A stretch of 37,650 bases of DNA, taken from the NCBI GenBank assembly GCA_002402105.1, contig NVVD01000012.1, forward strand, positions 1-37,650, read 5' to 3'. Below, one piece after another: positions 1-8,291 of the stretch. The notes beneath the pieces were generated by a model. It saw only the letters and a program-made list of their open reading frames with translations. It did not search any database and was not told where the DNA came from. Numbering within the stretch: position 1 is the first letter of the stretch; each line of letters opens with the position of its first letter. Origin of the DNA: Candidatus Cloacimonadota bacterium. Lineage in GTDB: Bacteria; Muiribacteriota; UBA6191. The translations under genes and the position numbers were made by a program.

Positions 1-34
1 TTAATTGAGGTTGGTATAAAAACTATGGAATCAT

Positions 35-463
35 ATGGAAATCAACAGGACCTTGAGCAATGCGGTCTGTCCATATTTTAACTGGGATTGGTATAATTAC
101 TTTACTAATTTTAACTCATTAAATGATGTCGCTAAAATTAATTCAGAAATTTTCATTTTTTCTCCATTTGATAATTTAATTATTCAAAGAAAAAAATTAA
201 GTACATTTTTTAACTTTGATTATCAAATTGAATGTTATGTTCCTGCTTCAAAAAGAAAGTATGGCTATTTTTGTTTGCCTGTATTTATTGGAAATCAGCC
301 AGTCGCTCGCATTGATTGTAAAGCGTACAGAAAAGAAGAAAAACTGATAGTTAACTCAATCCATTATGAAAAAGGTATAGATAAAAAACTATTACAATTG
401 ACAGATAAGCTAAACTTAAAACTAGAATTGTTTGCAAAATTTAATAAATGTAAATTAGGATGA
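35..463 (+). pseudogene. C-terminal fragment of a YcaQ-type (HTH_42) DNA glycosylase
   Basis: The 142-residue frame matches the C-terminal third of the YcaQ / winged-helix DNA-binding (DUF1006, HTH_42) family, which is implicated in unhooking interstrand DNA crosslinks. The recognisable signature is the run SPFDNLIIQRKKL followed by FDYQIECYVPASKRKYGYFCLP, split here around residues 43-80. Full-length members are about 350-410 residues, so the N-terminal winged-helix part is missing. In this frame there is a stop at 17-19, just ahead of the ATG at 35, while a different frame is open from base 1 to 81. That fits a gene broken by a frameshift, or an upstream part lying outside the window. The ATG at 35 has no convincing ribosome binding site. 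The domain assignment is fairly sure; whether this is a remnant or a sequencing error is not. Confidence 0.6.
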
Positions 464-516
464 TAGCTTCCAAAGTAAATTCATTTGGCTGTAAATAAAG
501 TCTTCTTGAAGATCGT

Positions 517-534
517 AAAACCTCAAGAGGTTTT
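517..534 (+). terminator. Short hairpin after the YcaQ-like fragment
   Basis: AAAACCT (517-523) pairs with AGGTTTT (528-534) around the loop CAAG, giving a 7-bp stem with a four-base loop. It is flanked by A on the left and ends in four T, so it could work weakly in either direction. The T tract is short, so terminator function is only inferred. The rest of the 464-671 gap shows no gene. Confidence 0.35.
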
Positions 535-671
535 ATGTTCAGACTATATATGATGCTTTTATTAAAAAAAATTAAGCGAATAATGCAATAAGTAAAATTA
601 TGAAGTATATTACAAAGGTTTAAAATAGTTTTTATGGTCGATATATAAAGTAAAAAAGTTGTTGAGGAAAA

Positions 672-1892
672 ATGAAAAAAGAAAAAAAAACTCCACTAAC
701 AAAAGAAGAAAGAAAAAATAACTGGGATACTTTTAGATTTAAACTATTAGACCTTCTTTTTTCTCAAGACTTTTTAATTAGTACATTTTTAATAATTTTT
801 ATACTAAGCTTTTCGTTTTTACTTTGGGGTATTGTAGCACCATTTTTTATTGCATTTATTTTGGCTTATTTATTAAATCCATTAGTATTATTTTGGCAAA
901 AAAGAATCAAAAAGCTAGGGCGTATGAGCGCTGTAGTTATTGTTTTTTCAAAATTCTTTCTTTTGGGCACCTTATTTATCGTACCATTTATGTTACAGCT
1001 TTCAAGTAATGTTATTTCGATGTCTAATGAGTTGGCTAACATAGACTATAAGCCCATTCTTCAAAAAGCACGTAAAAAAATTGTTGGTCTAAAAAATATG
1101 ACAATTCCAGAACCATTAAAAAAATATGTAGATGATGCTTTTTTAGATGCAGACCAATATCAAGATAAGGTCGAGCAAGTTTTAATTAATGTAAATAAAG
1201 GTGTAGGTAAAATTATAAAAGTAATCGCTTCTGCATTTGTTAAAATTTTTTCTACGACATTTCAGACAACAATGGATTTAGTGTTAATACCAGTATATCT
1301 ATTTTATTTTTTATTAGACTTTCCTTCTATTTACCCATTGATTATGAGACTAGTACCAGCTGGTTATAGAGATTGGGTGGATGCTTTTATGTGTGAAACT
1401 GATGAAACTTTAAAAAAATTCATTAAAGGACAGTTTTTATTAGCTATTATATTTGGAGTCTTGATGAGCGTAGGTTTATGGATAATTGGTATAAAGTTTT
1501 TTTTAGTGATTGGTCCAATTTCTGGGTTTGCTAATCTTATACCATATTTAGGGTCTATCATTGGCTTAACCCCAGCTTTATTGTTGGCAATTTATCAAGG
1601 AGCTTTATCAGGTGGTTTGATTGGAGTTTTAATTATGGTAATAAAAGTGATTGCTTTGATTGCAGTGATTCAAACTTTAGATGGATTTATTTTTCAACCA
1701 AAAATTATTGGTGATGAACTAGAACTTCATCCATTATTGATTATGGGCTCTTTAATTATTGGTGGAGAGCTTTTAGGAGTTTACGGAATGATTTTTGCTG
1801 TCCCGTTTGTTGCTGTTGCAAAAGTACTAGTATTAGAGTTATATCATGTTATATACATAGGTGATTCTCTTTTAATGAAAAGAAAAAGCTAA
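672..1892 (+). CDS. AI-2E transporter family (PerM/YdiK-like) membrane protein
   Basis: A 406-residue polytopic membrane protein of the AI-2E exporter / PerM family. Members are proposed to move small solutes or ions (autoinducer-2, Na+/H+), but the substrate of this one cannot be read from sequence. A charged, lysine-rich N-terminus is followed by two hydrophobic segments (about residues 35-80), another near 95-115, a soluble loop of about 100 residues (120-195), and a block of further helices to residue 395. The family signature in the C-terminal half is seen as GPISGFANLIPYLGSIIG and, further on, QPKIIGDELELHPL. Length is usual for the family. The start has a good Shine-Dalgarno (GAGG, about 6 bases upstream). 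It stands 94 bases before rsfS, so the two may or may not share a transcript. Confidence 0.85.
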   Translation: MKKEKKTPLTKEERKNNWDTFRFKLLDLLFSQDFLISTFLIIFILSFSFLLWGIVAPFFIAFILAYLLNPLVLFWQKRIKKLGRMSAVVIVFSKFFLLGTLFIVPFMLQLSSNVISMSNELANIDYKPILQKARKKIVGLKNMTIPEPLKKYVDDAFLDADQYQDKVEQVLINVNKGVGKIIKVIASAFVKIFSTTFQTTMDLVLIPVYLFYFLLDFPSIYPLIMRLVPAGYRDWVDAFMCETDETLKKFIKGQFLLAIIFGVLMSVGLWIIGIKFFLVIGPISGFANLIPYLGSIIGLTPALLLAIYQGALSGGLIGVLIMVIKVIALIAVIQTLDGFIFQPKIIGDELELHPLLIMGSLIIGGELLGVYGMIFAVPFVAVAKVLVLELYHVIYIGDSLLMKRKS

Positions 1893-1986
1893 GAATTTGT
1901 TTATTTATGAATCATAAACAGACAAATAAAATAGCTTTAGGTATAGTCACACCTTAAAATGATTACAAGTAAAAAACAGGATAAAA

Positions 1987-2424
1987 ATGAGTGAAATAAA
2001 AGAATCAGAAGATAGACAAAAAATAATCAAAAAACAAAAAGAGCAATATAGTAGTGAAGATGTATTAGCCACGATTCTTGCTATATTAGAAGATAAGCAT
2101 GGGGAAGACATTTTTTGTTTAGAAGTAACTAAAAACACGACCCTTACAGATTATATTGTAATAACTCATGGTACATCTAGCACACAACAAAAAGTTCTTG
2201 CAGAAACTTGTAGAAAAGCATGTCACAAATTAAAATATGAGCACTTAAACCCCTTAGAAGTAAGAGATAATGAGTGGTCTGTTCTTGATTATGGTTCTGT
2301 TATTGTTCATGTATTTAACCCAGAGTCTAGGCTAAGGTATAACTTAGAACAAATATGGGAAAAGAGCATTGTAATAGATCATCTAGAGTTTATAAAAGAG
2401 AATCCTTGCGCTTCATTAAGCTAG
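1987..2424 (+). CDS. rsfS: Ribosomal silencing factor RsfS
   Basis: RsfS (Iojap/YbeB family) binds ribosomal protein uL14 (L14) on the 50S subunit and blocks subunit joining when nutrients are scarce. The 145-residue protein has a charged N-terminal extension of about 22 residues. The domain follows, with the motifs DYIVITHGTSSTQQ, a tryptophan-containing VLDYGSVIVHVF stretch and R-YNLEQIWEKS, all typical of the family. The start ATG is preceded by AGGA at good spacing. In many bacteria this gene lies with nadD or rlmH; here it is followed by rsmE, whose likely start lies inside the rsfS end, so the two are translationally coupled. The identification is firm. Confidence 0.93.
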   Translation: MSEIKESEDRQKIIKKQKEQYSSEDVLATILAILEDKHGEDIFCLEVTKNTTLTDYIVITHGTSSTQQKVLAETCRKACHKLKYEHLNPLEVRDNEWSVLDYGSVIVHVFNPESRLRYNLEQIWEKSIVIDHLEFIKENPCASLS

Positions 2425-3089
2425 AAAAGAAATTTGATAAATACGAGATACCCGTAAAAGAAAAAAATCATTTACGGGTACTCCGATGTAAATTTCCTTT
2501 AACAATTAAAGCAGTTTGTGAACAAACAGAACTTGAAATTGTAATAGAACAATTAGGTAATGATTTAATTGTTAAAAATGTAAAAAAAATCAAAAAGCTT
2601 GAGGTCTCTGGTCTTATAGTTTATTTTCCATTAATTGATTCAAAAAGATTAGAATGGGGACTTGAAAAAATAATAGAGTTATCCATTCAAAAGATTTACT
2701 TTTATTATAGTGATCATTGTTTTTACAATAAAAAACAAATTAAAAAATTTCAAGATCGTTTTGATAAGCTTCAAAACTTAGTAGAAGAAGCTCAAAAACA
2801 AAGTGGAAACTTAACAAAACCGCTACTGTTTAATGCAGTTCCATTAGAAAAGCTATATAATGAAATGCAAAAACCTTTGGTGCTTGGGGTACATGGGCAA
2901 GATGTACTTGAAGCAAGTGATATCAAAGAAATGAGTAGTTTGTTAATTGGCCCAGAAGGCGATTTTTCAAAGCGTGAATACGACGACTTTTCTAAAAGAA
3001 ATTTTACTCTAAAAAAGTTAGAAGGCGAAAGTATTTTACGTACAGAAACGGCTTTAATATATATGGCTTCTTTGAATAAGTTTTTTTAG
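2406..3089 (+). CDS. rsmE: 16S rRNA (uracil1498-N3)-methyltransferase RsmE
   Basis: RsmE is a SPOUT-class enzyme that methylates N3 of U1498 in helix 44 of 16S rRNA using S-adenosylmethionine. I place the start at the TTG at 2406 rather than the upstream in-frame ATG at 2355. The resulting N-terminus (MRFIKLEKKF) fits the usual RsmE beginning, whereas the upstream 17 codons lie wholly inside rsfS and read like shadow sequence. This gives 227 residues and a 19-base overlap with rsfS. An N-terminal PUA-like part (to about 70) precedes the trefoil-knot domain. Its SAM-binding signature LLIGPEGDFSKREYDDF and the C-terminal LEGESILRTETALIYMAS are both intact. Start choice moderately sure, function sure. 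Confidence 0.9.
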   Translation: MRFIKLEKKFDKYEIPVKEKNHLRVLRCKFPLTIKAVCEQTELEIVIEQLGNDLIVKNVKKIKKLEVSGLIVYFPLIDSKRLEWGLEKIIELSIQKIYFYYSDHCFYNKKQIKKFQDRFDKLQNLVEEAQKQSGNLTKPLLFNAVPLEKLYNEMQKPLVLGVHGQDVLEASDIKEMSSLLIGPEGDFSKREYDDFSKRNFTLKKLEGESILRTETALIYMASLNKFF

Positions 3090-3096
3090 GATTTAT

Positions 3097-5739
3097 ATGT
3101 TGCAAAAATTGCTACCAATAAAAAAGGGAGAGGGCTTAATAGTTTTCTTTTTGATGCTTTATTTGATGGTAGTATGCATAGGCACTTCAATAGGTATTGC
3201 TGTATCAACCTCTTTGCTTCTCGAAAACTTTGGGGCATCAAAGTTACCCTATATATTTGTTGGAATCTCATTTATTTCGCTTTTTACGTCTTCTTTTTAT
3301 ACGTTTATTATAAAAAAAATAGGATGTTCAAAGTTATATAAATATTTTTTATTAATAGCTTTTATTTCTACTTTAATTTGTAATATATTGCTTAGAAATA
3401 ACATTCAAATTTATGGAATCCCCATTGCTATTATTATTCAATATATGGCTTTTTTTATATTTCTTGGAATAGAAATTATTAATTTCAATAATTACTCCTC
3501 AAAATATTTGAATCCCATTCAAAAAAAGAGGCTTTACTCTTTTATACTATCTGCAACAAAACTTGGGGGGATGATTGGTGGCTTTAGCCTTAGTTATTTA
3601 TTAACTTTCTTTAAACAAGAAAATGTTTTATTAATATGGCCCTTTGCTTATTTTTTAGCTCTTTTAGTTTTACTTACTTTTGAATCAAAAGTTTTAAATA
3701 AAAATGAAAATTTGGGGGTAAATAGACAGAGAAAATCAAACTTTTTTAAAGACTTGTCACTTGGTATTCAACAAGTTAAATCGAATCATTTTTATTTTTT
3801 ATTCGCATTGTTAATTGCTCTTGACATTTGTTGTGGCTCTTTGATTATTTTACAGTTCAATGAAGGGCTCGGAAAGGTATTTATGGGTAAACCACAAGAG
3901 TTATCAGCATTTTTGGGTAAATTTTGTGCGTTTGCAAATATAATAGCCTTATTTTTACAGATGTTTGTTGCTCCTAAGTTATCTCAAAAGTTTGGAGTAA
4001 CAAAAATAAACTTTTTGTTTCCTGTAATATCAATTATTTTATTGATTGTTTCTTTATATTCTTGGAAACTGACAATTATAGGCTTACTAATGTTTCATAA
4101 AGACTATTTTATGTCTATTTTTCACTTTCCTAATAGAGCACAATTTTATAATGGGGTCGAATCACAAAAAAAGAGTTTTTTTCTAGGGTTTTTTGAAGGT
4201 ATTTGGACTCATAGTGTCAGTATGATTTTTGGATTGGTGTTAATTTTTGTTGTTCAGTTTTTACCTAGATACTTTCCAATTTTAAAAGATGGCTTTGCTT
4301 ATTATTTTTCAATAGCGGGTATTATTTTATTTAGTTTATATATCTATATAGCATATCAGTTAATTAGATCTTATAAAAAACAACTATTAAACCTAATGAC
4401 AGGTGATGATGTTAAGACAAAACTAATGGCCTGTAATTTAAGTTATATTGAGTTAGAAGGGGTTTTTCAATCTTCATCATCAAAAGATGTAGCAATGTAT
4501 GACTTTATGGTTGCTTGTGATGATATTTATTTTCAAAAAATAATTTTATCAGGAGATAAAAATGCCCTTTGGAAAATATTAGAATTATACCCAAATAAGT
4601 TTAAAAAAGTGCTAGTGAGCTTAAATGATAATGAAAAGTATGAAATTTTAAATTCTTTTAATGATAAATATAAAGACTTTGGCTTTGATAAAGTTTTAGT
4701 AAAGGATGAACTTTTACTTTATGTAGACTCTTTAAATGTAAAAAGAGCATCTAAATATTTTGATTGCTTGTTTTCATATATTCTATTGTTTGATTTACAA
4801 AGTTTAATATTGCCCTTAGAAAAATATTTCTTTTGTTTAAAAGAAAGTCAAAAGTTACAATTTTTAAATTTAATTGAGTATTATAAAATAAGTTTAAGTA
4901 AAGCCATAAGCCTTAAAATTTTATCTAATGTTTTCAAAGAGAGTATATTACTACAAAAAATAAGCTTTAAAGCTTTAGAGCATAGTAATCACATAGAAAT
5001 GTTAAAAAACTTATTTAACTATTTTGAATCTAATTCAAAAAGTATAAGAAAATCTGTTTTTAACCTGACTCTTAAATGGGTAGAAAAACTACAGGACTCT
5101 AGTATTATCTTAGAATATTATTACGAAAGAAAGTGGAGTTTTCAAGCAAAAGTTTGTTGGTATAATTTATTTTCGGTTTTAGATAAAGAATTTAATCAAA
5201 TAGCTAAAAAGGATTTATTTAAAAATGAAAAAAAAGAGTTATTACTTCTTTTGTCTCAAGTGGTTTGTTTGAAAAATTTTTTAGATAAAGAATCTGTTTT
5301 ATTAGAGGTTTTATCTCAAGATATATATGACCATTTGAAGTTTTTATTATTATTTTTTGAAGATGACTTTGATGAAAACAGTTTAAGAATTATAGAAAAA
5401 AGTTTTTTAAACCAAAATCATAAGTATGAAGCAATAGAACTAATAACGAGTTCTAATAATAAAGAGGTTTGCTCTTTATTGATGGCTTTTTTAGAGGTTT
5501 CCTCTTTAGAAGAAACATATGAAACTTTATTTTCAAAAGATGAAAAAGGTTTTGATTTAAGTAAGATATTAAACGACTTATTAGATGGTGATGATGCTTG
5601 GGTTCGTGCTCTTACAATGAATGAAATTATTAGATTAAATTTAAAAGACTTTAAAGAAAAAATACTTTCTTTTGAAAATTGTGTTACAGATTTATATTCA
5701 GGAGAAATGGCCCAACATTGCATTAAAGTTTGGTCTTAG
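3097..5739 (+). CDS. Nucleotide-transporter-like (NTT/MFS) membrane protein with long helical C-terminal region
   Basis: An 880-residue two-part protein. Residues 1 to about 430 hold roughly twelve hydrophobic segments and look like the ATP/ADP-translocase-like (Npt/TLC, MFS superfamily) group found in free-living bacteria: LPIKKGEGLIVFFLML at the start and ENFGASKLPYIFVGIS in the first helices. Residues about 430-880 are soluble, leucine- and charge-rich and repetitively helical, resembling HEAT-type repeats (for example DGDDAWVRALTMNEI near the end). From memory, related proteins in other bacteria often carry transporter, HEAT repeats and a cyclic-nucleotide-binding domain in one chain; here the last part is the next gene. 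The substrate is unknown: the fold suggests nucleotides, but such fusions may be regulatory rather than energy parasites' exchangers. The gene starts 7 bases after rsmE, with AGGA overlapping the rsmE stop, so it is co-transcribed with it. Confidence 0.7.
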   Translation: MLQKLLPIKKGEGLIVFFLMLYLMVVCIGTSIGIAVSTSLLLENFGASKLPYIFVGISFISLFTSSFYTFIIKKIGCSKLYKYFLLIAFISTLICNILLRNNIQIYGIPIAIIIQYMAFFIFLGIEIINFNNYSSKYLNPIQKKRLYSFILSATKLGGMIGGFSLSYLLTFFKQENVLLIWPFAYFLALLVLLTFESKVLNKNENLGVNRQRKSNFFKDLSLGIQQVKSNHFYFLFALLIALDICCGSLIILQFNEGLGKVFMGKPQELSAFLGKFCAFANIIALFLQMFVAPKLSQKFGVTKINFLFPVISIILLIVSLYSWKLTIIGLLMFHKDYFMSIFHFPNRAQFYNGVESQKKSFFLGFFEGIWTHSVSMIFGLVLIFVVQFLPRYFPILKDGFAYYFSIAGIILFSLYIYIAYQLIRSYKKQLLNLMTGDDVKTKLMACNLSYIELEGVFQSSSSKDVAMYDFMVACDDIYFQKIILSGDKNALWKILELYPNKFKKVLVSLNDNEKYEILNSFNDKYKDFGFDKVLVKDELLLYVDSLNVKRASKYFDCLFSYILLFDLQSLILPLEKYFFCLKESQKLQFLNLIEYYKISLSKAISLKILSNVFKESILLQKISFKALEHSNHIEMLKNLFNYFESNSKSIRKSVFNLTLKWVEKLQDSSIILEYYYERKWSFQAKVCWYNLFSVLDKEFNQIAKKDLFKNEKKELLLLLSQVVCLKNFLDKESVLLEVLSQDIYDHLKFLLLFFEDDFDENSLRIIEKSFLNQNHKYEAIELITSSNNKEVCSLLMAFLEVSSLEETYETLFSKDEKGFDLSKILNDLLDGDDAWVRALTMNEIIRLNLKDFKEKILSFENCVTDLYSGEMAQHCIKVWS

Positions 5740-5799
5740 GTTTATATTTAAAGAGTTTTTTAAATGTGATTTTTGAAATATATATAGAAAGTAGTAGTA

Positions 5800-6207
5800 A
5801 TGTTAACAACAGTAGAAAAAGTTGAAAGTTTAAAATCTGTTTCTTTGTTTCAATCACTTGATGCTAGAGAAAGATTATTAATAGCATTAATTTGCTCAGA
5901 TGAAACTTTAGAAAAAGATGAAATTTTGTGTGAAGAAGGTGAAGAGGGTGATGAGCTTTATTTATTGATATCAGGTAAAATTTCAGTGGGCAAAGAAGAA
6001 GATGGAACATGGAAAGAGCTTGCTATTATTAACGAAAACTCTTGTGTTGGAGAAACAGCTTTGTTTTTAGATCAGCCAAGAAATGCTAGTTTAAAAACAA
6101 AAGAAAAGTGTCATCTATTATATCTGTCTAAGGTTCTTTTACATGAACTAATACAAGATTATCCACAAGTATCTATTGGTATTATCAAAGAGCTAATGAA
6201 AAGGTAG
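5800..6207 (+). CDS. Stand-alone cyclic-nucleotide-binding domain protein
   Basis: A 135-residue protein made of a single cNMP-binding (Crp/PKA regulatory) beta-roll with no DNA-binding domain or enzyme attached. The N-terminal helix (TVEKVESLKSVSLFQSLDARE) leads into the roll, with EEGEEGDELYLLISGKISV around residues 45-64. The phosphate-binding cassette is seen as VGETALFLDQPRNAS (83-97). Gly84, Glu85 and Arg94, the usual ribose and phosphate contacts, are kept, but the common R-S/T-A is R-N-A, so ligand preference is open. It begins 60 bases after the transporter-like gene and abuts the SpoIIE-type phosphatase gene. It probably passes a nucleotide signal to one of those partners; that role is inferred. 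Confidence 0.82.
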   Translation: MLTTVEKVESLKSVSLFQSLDARERLLIALICSDETLEKDEILCEEGEEGDELYLLISGKISVGKEEDGTWKELAIINENSCVGETALFLDQPRNASLKTKEKCHLLYLSKVLLHELIQDYPQVSIGIIKELMKR

Positions 6208-6210
6208 TTG

Positions 6211-7941
6211 ATGAAGATAAAAAAAATCCAATATAAAATATTATTGTTATTATCAATTATATTAATTTTTTCATTAGGAACCTCTTTATTAATGGTTTTA
6301 AAATCTGTTTCATCTAATTTAGAATTACAAATTAATCAAGATTTAGATGCTAAATTTAGTTTAATAGAGGTGCTTTTAAAATCAGAAGAGTTAGCTTTAA
6401 AAAAACAAGTTAATTTACTTTCAGAAGAGCCTACTCTAAAAATGTCTTTGCAGACTAAAGATCATATAACAATTCAAGATACTGCTTCTCAACTACAAAA
6501 AATGCTTGAAAATGATTTGTTTTTAATTTTATCAGATGAAATTGAAGTAATGGCAAAGTTTCCTAAATTAGCTAAGTTCAAAAACATTGAAAAAGTTATT
6601 TTTTTTCAAAGGGTATTAGATGAGGAGATAAGCTCAAATATATGGATAGTTAATAATAAAACTTATTTAATTGCAGCTTCTGCTGTTGAGTTTTATGATT
6701 TTATTATTGGAGTTGTTGTTGTTGGTAAAGAGTTGGGTGATTCATTTACAAAGTTTTTAAGTAAAAAAGCAAAATCTCCTGTCTCAATCTACTCTAAAGA
6801 TATTTTATTGAGTAGTAGCTGGGGTAGCGAGGTTAAGCTCCTTCCATTACAAAATCAAACAATAGACCAAACAGTTTGGCAGGGTAAGTCTTTTAACTTT
6901 AAGTTAAATGATACTTCTTTAAGCTTTTATTTACAGTCTTCATATTCATATATTTTAAGTTTATTAAATGAAATTTCGTTGAAATTACTTTTGCTTGGGT
7001 TAATAATATTTTTGATTGCTCTTTTTGTTTCATTTATATTTTCAAAGCAATTAATACGACCCATAGAAACTTTAATGAAATCAGCAATGCGTCTTAAAGA
7101 TGGAGACTTTAATCATGAAGTTTTGGTTAACTCTCATGATGAGCTTTCAATTTTAGCTAATAGCTTTGAAAGCATGAGAGTATCTTTAATAAAACAGCAT
7201 AAAGAGCTAGCACAAAATGAAGCAATGAAAAAAGATTTAGAACTAGCTTCTAAAATTCAAACCTCTTTGTTACCCAAAAGTTGTCCAAAAGCTGACGGTA
7301 TAGAATTTAATGCAAAGCTTTTACCATCTTCCCATATTGGTGGAGATTACTATGGTTATTTTACAGAGCCAAAGAATGGTTTTGGAGTCATAATAGCAGA
7401 TGTTTCTGGTCATGGTGCAGCTTCTGCTATTTTAATGGCTATGGCTAGATCTGTGCTACAGTCAAGGGTTGACTTGCATAGTCAACCAGCTAAGTTACTA
7501 GAGTTTGTAAATCACGTTTTATATTCAGACTTAGAAGAAGCTGAATGTTTTATCTCTATGTTTTATTGTTTTTATAATGAAAAAACAAAAGAGTTGAAGT
7601 ACTCCAACGCTGGTCATAATAGACCTTTGTATTATAGAGATAATGAATATGAAGAGTTAGATACAGATGGAATGTTAATAGGTATATTAGATGACTCAGA
7701 ATATGAAGAAAAGTCTATCGTATTAAATGATGATGGTTTTTTAGTTTTATATACAGATGGTTTAACAGAGCCTCATAATAAAAGTGGTGAAGAGTATTCT
7801 TTGGATAGATTGAAAACACATTTTTTGTTAGATCATATAAACTTAGTACAGAGTTTATATGATGATGTTGATGACTTTGCAGGTGAAAATGCTTATTATG
7901 ATGATAGGACTTGTGTGTATATTAAATGGAAAAGTAGCTAA
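6211..7941 (+). CDS. Membrane sensor PP2C phosphatase (HAMP-SpoIIE, RsbU-like)
   Basis: A 576-residue protein with a transmembrane helix at about 8-30, an extracytoplasmic sensor region of about 220 residues with no family I recognise, a second helix near 257-278, and a HAMP linker (about 280-335). A short coiled segment then leads to a C-terminal PP2C/SpoIIE serine phosphatase domain. The metal-binding aspartates are all visible: HIGGDYYGYF, IADVSGHGAASA, LYTDGLTEP and the final YYDDRTCVYIKW. Enzymes of this type dephosphorylate STAS-domain anti-anti-sigma factors, and a STAS gene follows 2 bases later. I use the ATG at 6211; an adjacent TTG at 6208 directly follows the stop of the cNMP-binding gene. 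The periplasmic signal it senses is unknown. Confidence 0.9.
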   Translation: MKIKKIQYKILLLLSIILIFSLGTSLLMVLKSVSSNLELQINQDLDAKFSLIEVLLKSEELALKKQVNLLSEEPTLKMSLQTKDHITIQDTASQLQKMLENDLFLILSDEIEVMAKFPKLAKFKNIEKVIFFQRVLDEEISSNIWIVNNKTYLIAASAVEFYDFIIGVVVVGKELGDSFTKFLSKKAKSPVSIYSKDILLSSSWGSEVKLLPLQNQTIDQTVWQGKSFNFKLNDTSLSFYLQSSYSYILSLLNEISLKLLLLGLIIFLIALFVSFIFSKQLIRPIETLMKSAMRLKDGDFNHEVLVNSHDELSILANSFESMRVSLIKQHKELAQNEAMKKDLELASKIQTSLLPKSCPKADGIEFNAKLLPSSHIGGDYYGYFTEPKNGFGVIIADVSGHGAASAILMAMARSVLQSRVDLHSQPAKLLEFVNHVLYSDLEEAECFISMFYCFYNEKTKELKYSNAGHNRPLYYRDNEYEELDTDGMLIGILDDSEYEEKSIVLNDDGFLVLYTDGLTEPHNKSGEEYSLDRLKTHFLLDHINLVQSLYDDVDDFAGENAYYDDRTCVYIKWKSS

Positions 7942-7943
7942 AT

Positions 7944-8291
7944 ATGGAAATAGTTAAAAATTATATAGAAGAAGACGAAATTTTGGAGATTAAAATTTTA
8001 GAAAACTTAATCTCAAGTAAATCATCTGATTTTAAAGATTTTTTTATATCATGTATTGATGAATCTCCAAAAAATATATTACTTAACTTTGGAGATATGG
8101 AGTTTTTAGATTCTAGCGGAATTTCATCTTTAGTTTCTATGCACCGAAAATTAAAAAAGCTTAAAATAAATCTAGCGATTTATTTTGAAAGCGATGTTAT
8201 TGAGGAGGTTTTTGTTTTAACAAAACTAAATAAACTCTTTAGTATTTTTAAAGATTATGATGAAGCTATTGACGAGTTGTTAGGTGATTAA
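7944..8291 (+). CDS. STAS-domain anti-sigma factor antagonist
   Basis: A 115-residue single STAS domain of the SpoIIAA/RsbV type. The phosphorylation loop FLDSSGISSLV is present with Asp56-Ser57-Ser58-Gly59, so the protein should be switched by serine phosphorylation. Its start is 2 bases after the stop of the SpoIIE-type phosphatase, which is the natural enzyme to remove the phosphate. The protein kinase/anti-sigma partner (HATPase_c type) expected in such a switch is not encoded in this window. The output could therefore be a sigma factor or another effector. The 3' end overlaps the convergent pstB by 4 bases, leaving no room for an intergenic terminator. Confidence 0.9.
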   Translation: MEIVKNYIEEDEILEIKILENLISSKSSDFKDFFISCIDESPKNILLNFGDMEFLDSSGISSLVSMHRKLKKLKINLAIYFESDVIEEVFVLTKLNKLFSIFKDYDEAIDELLGD

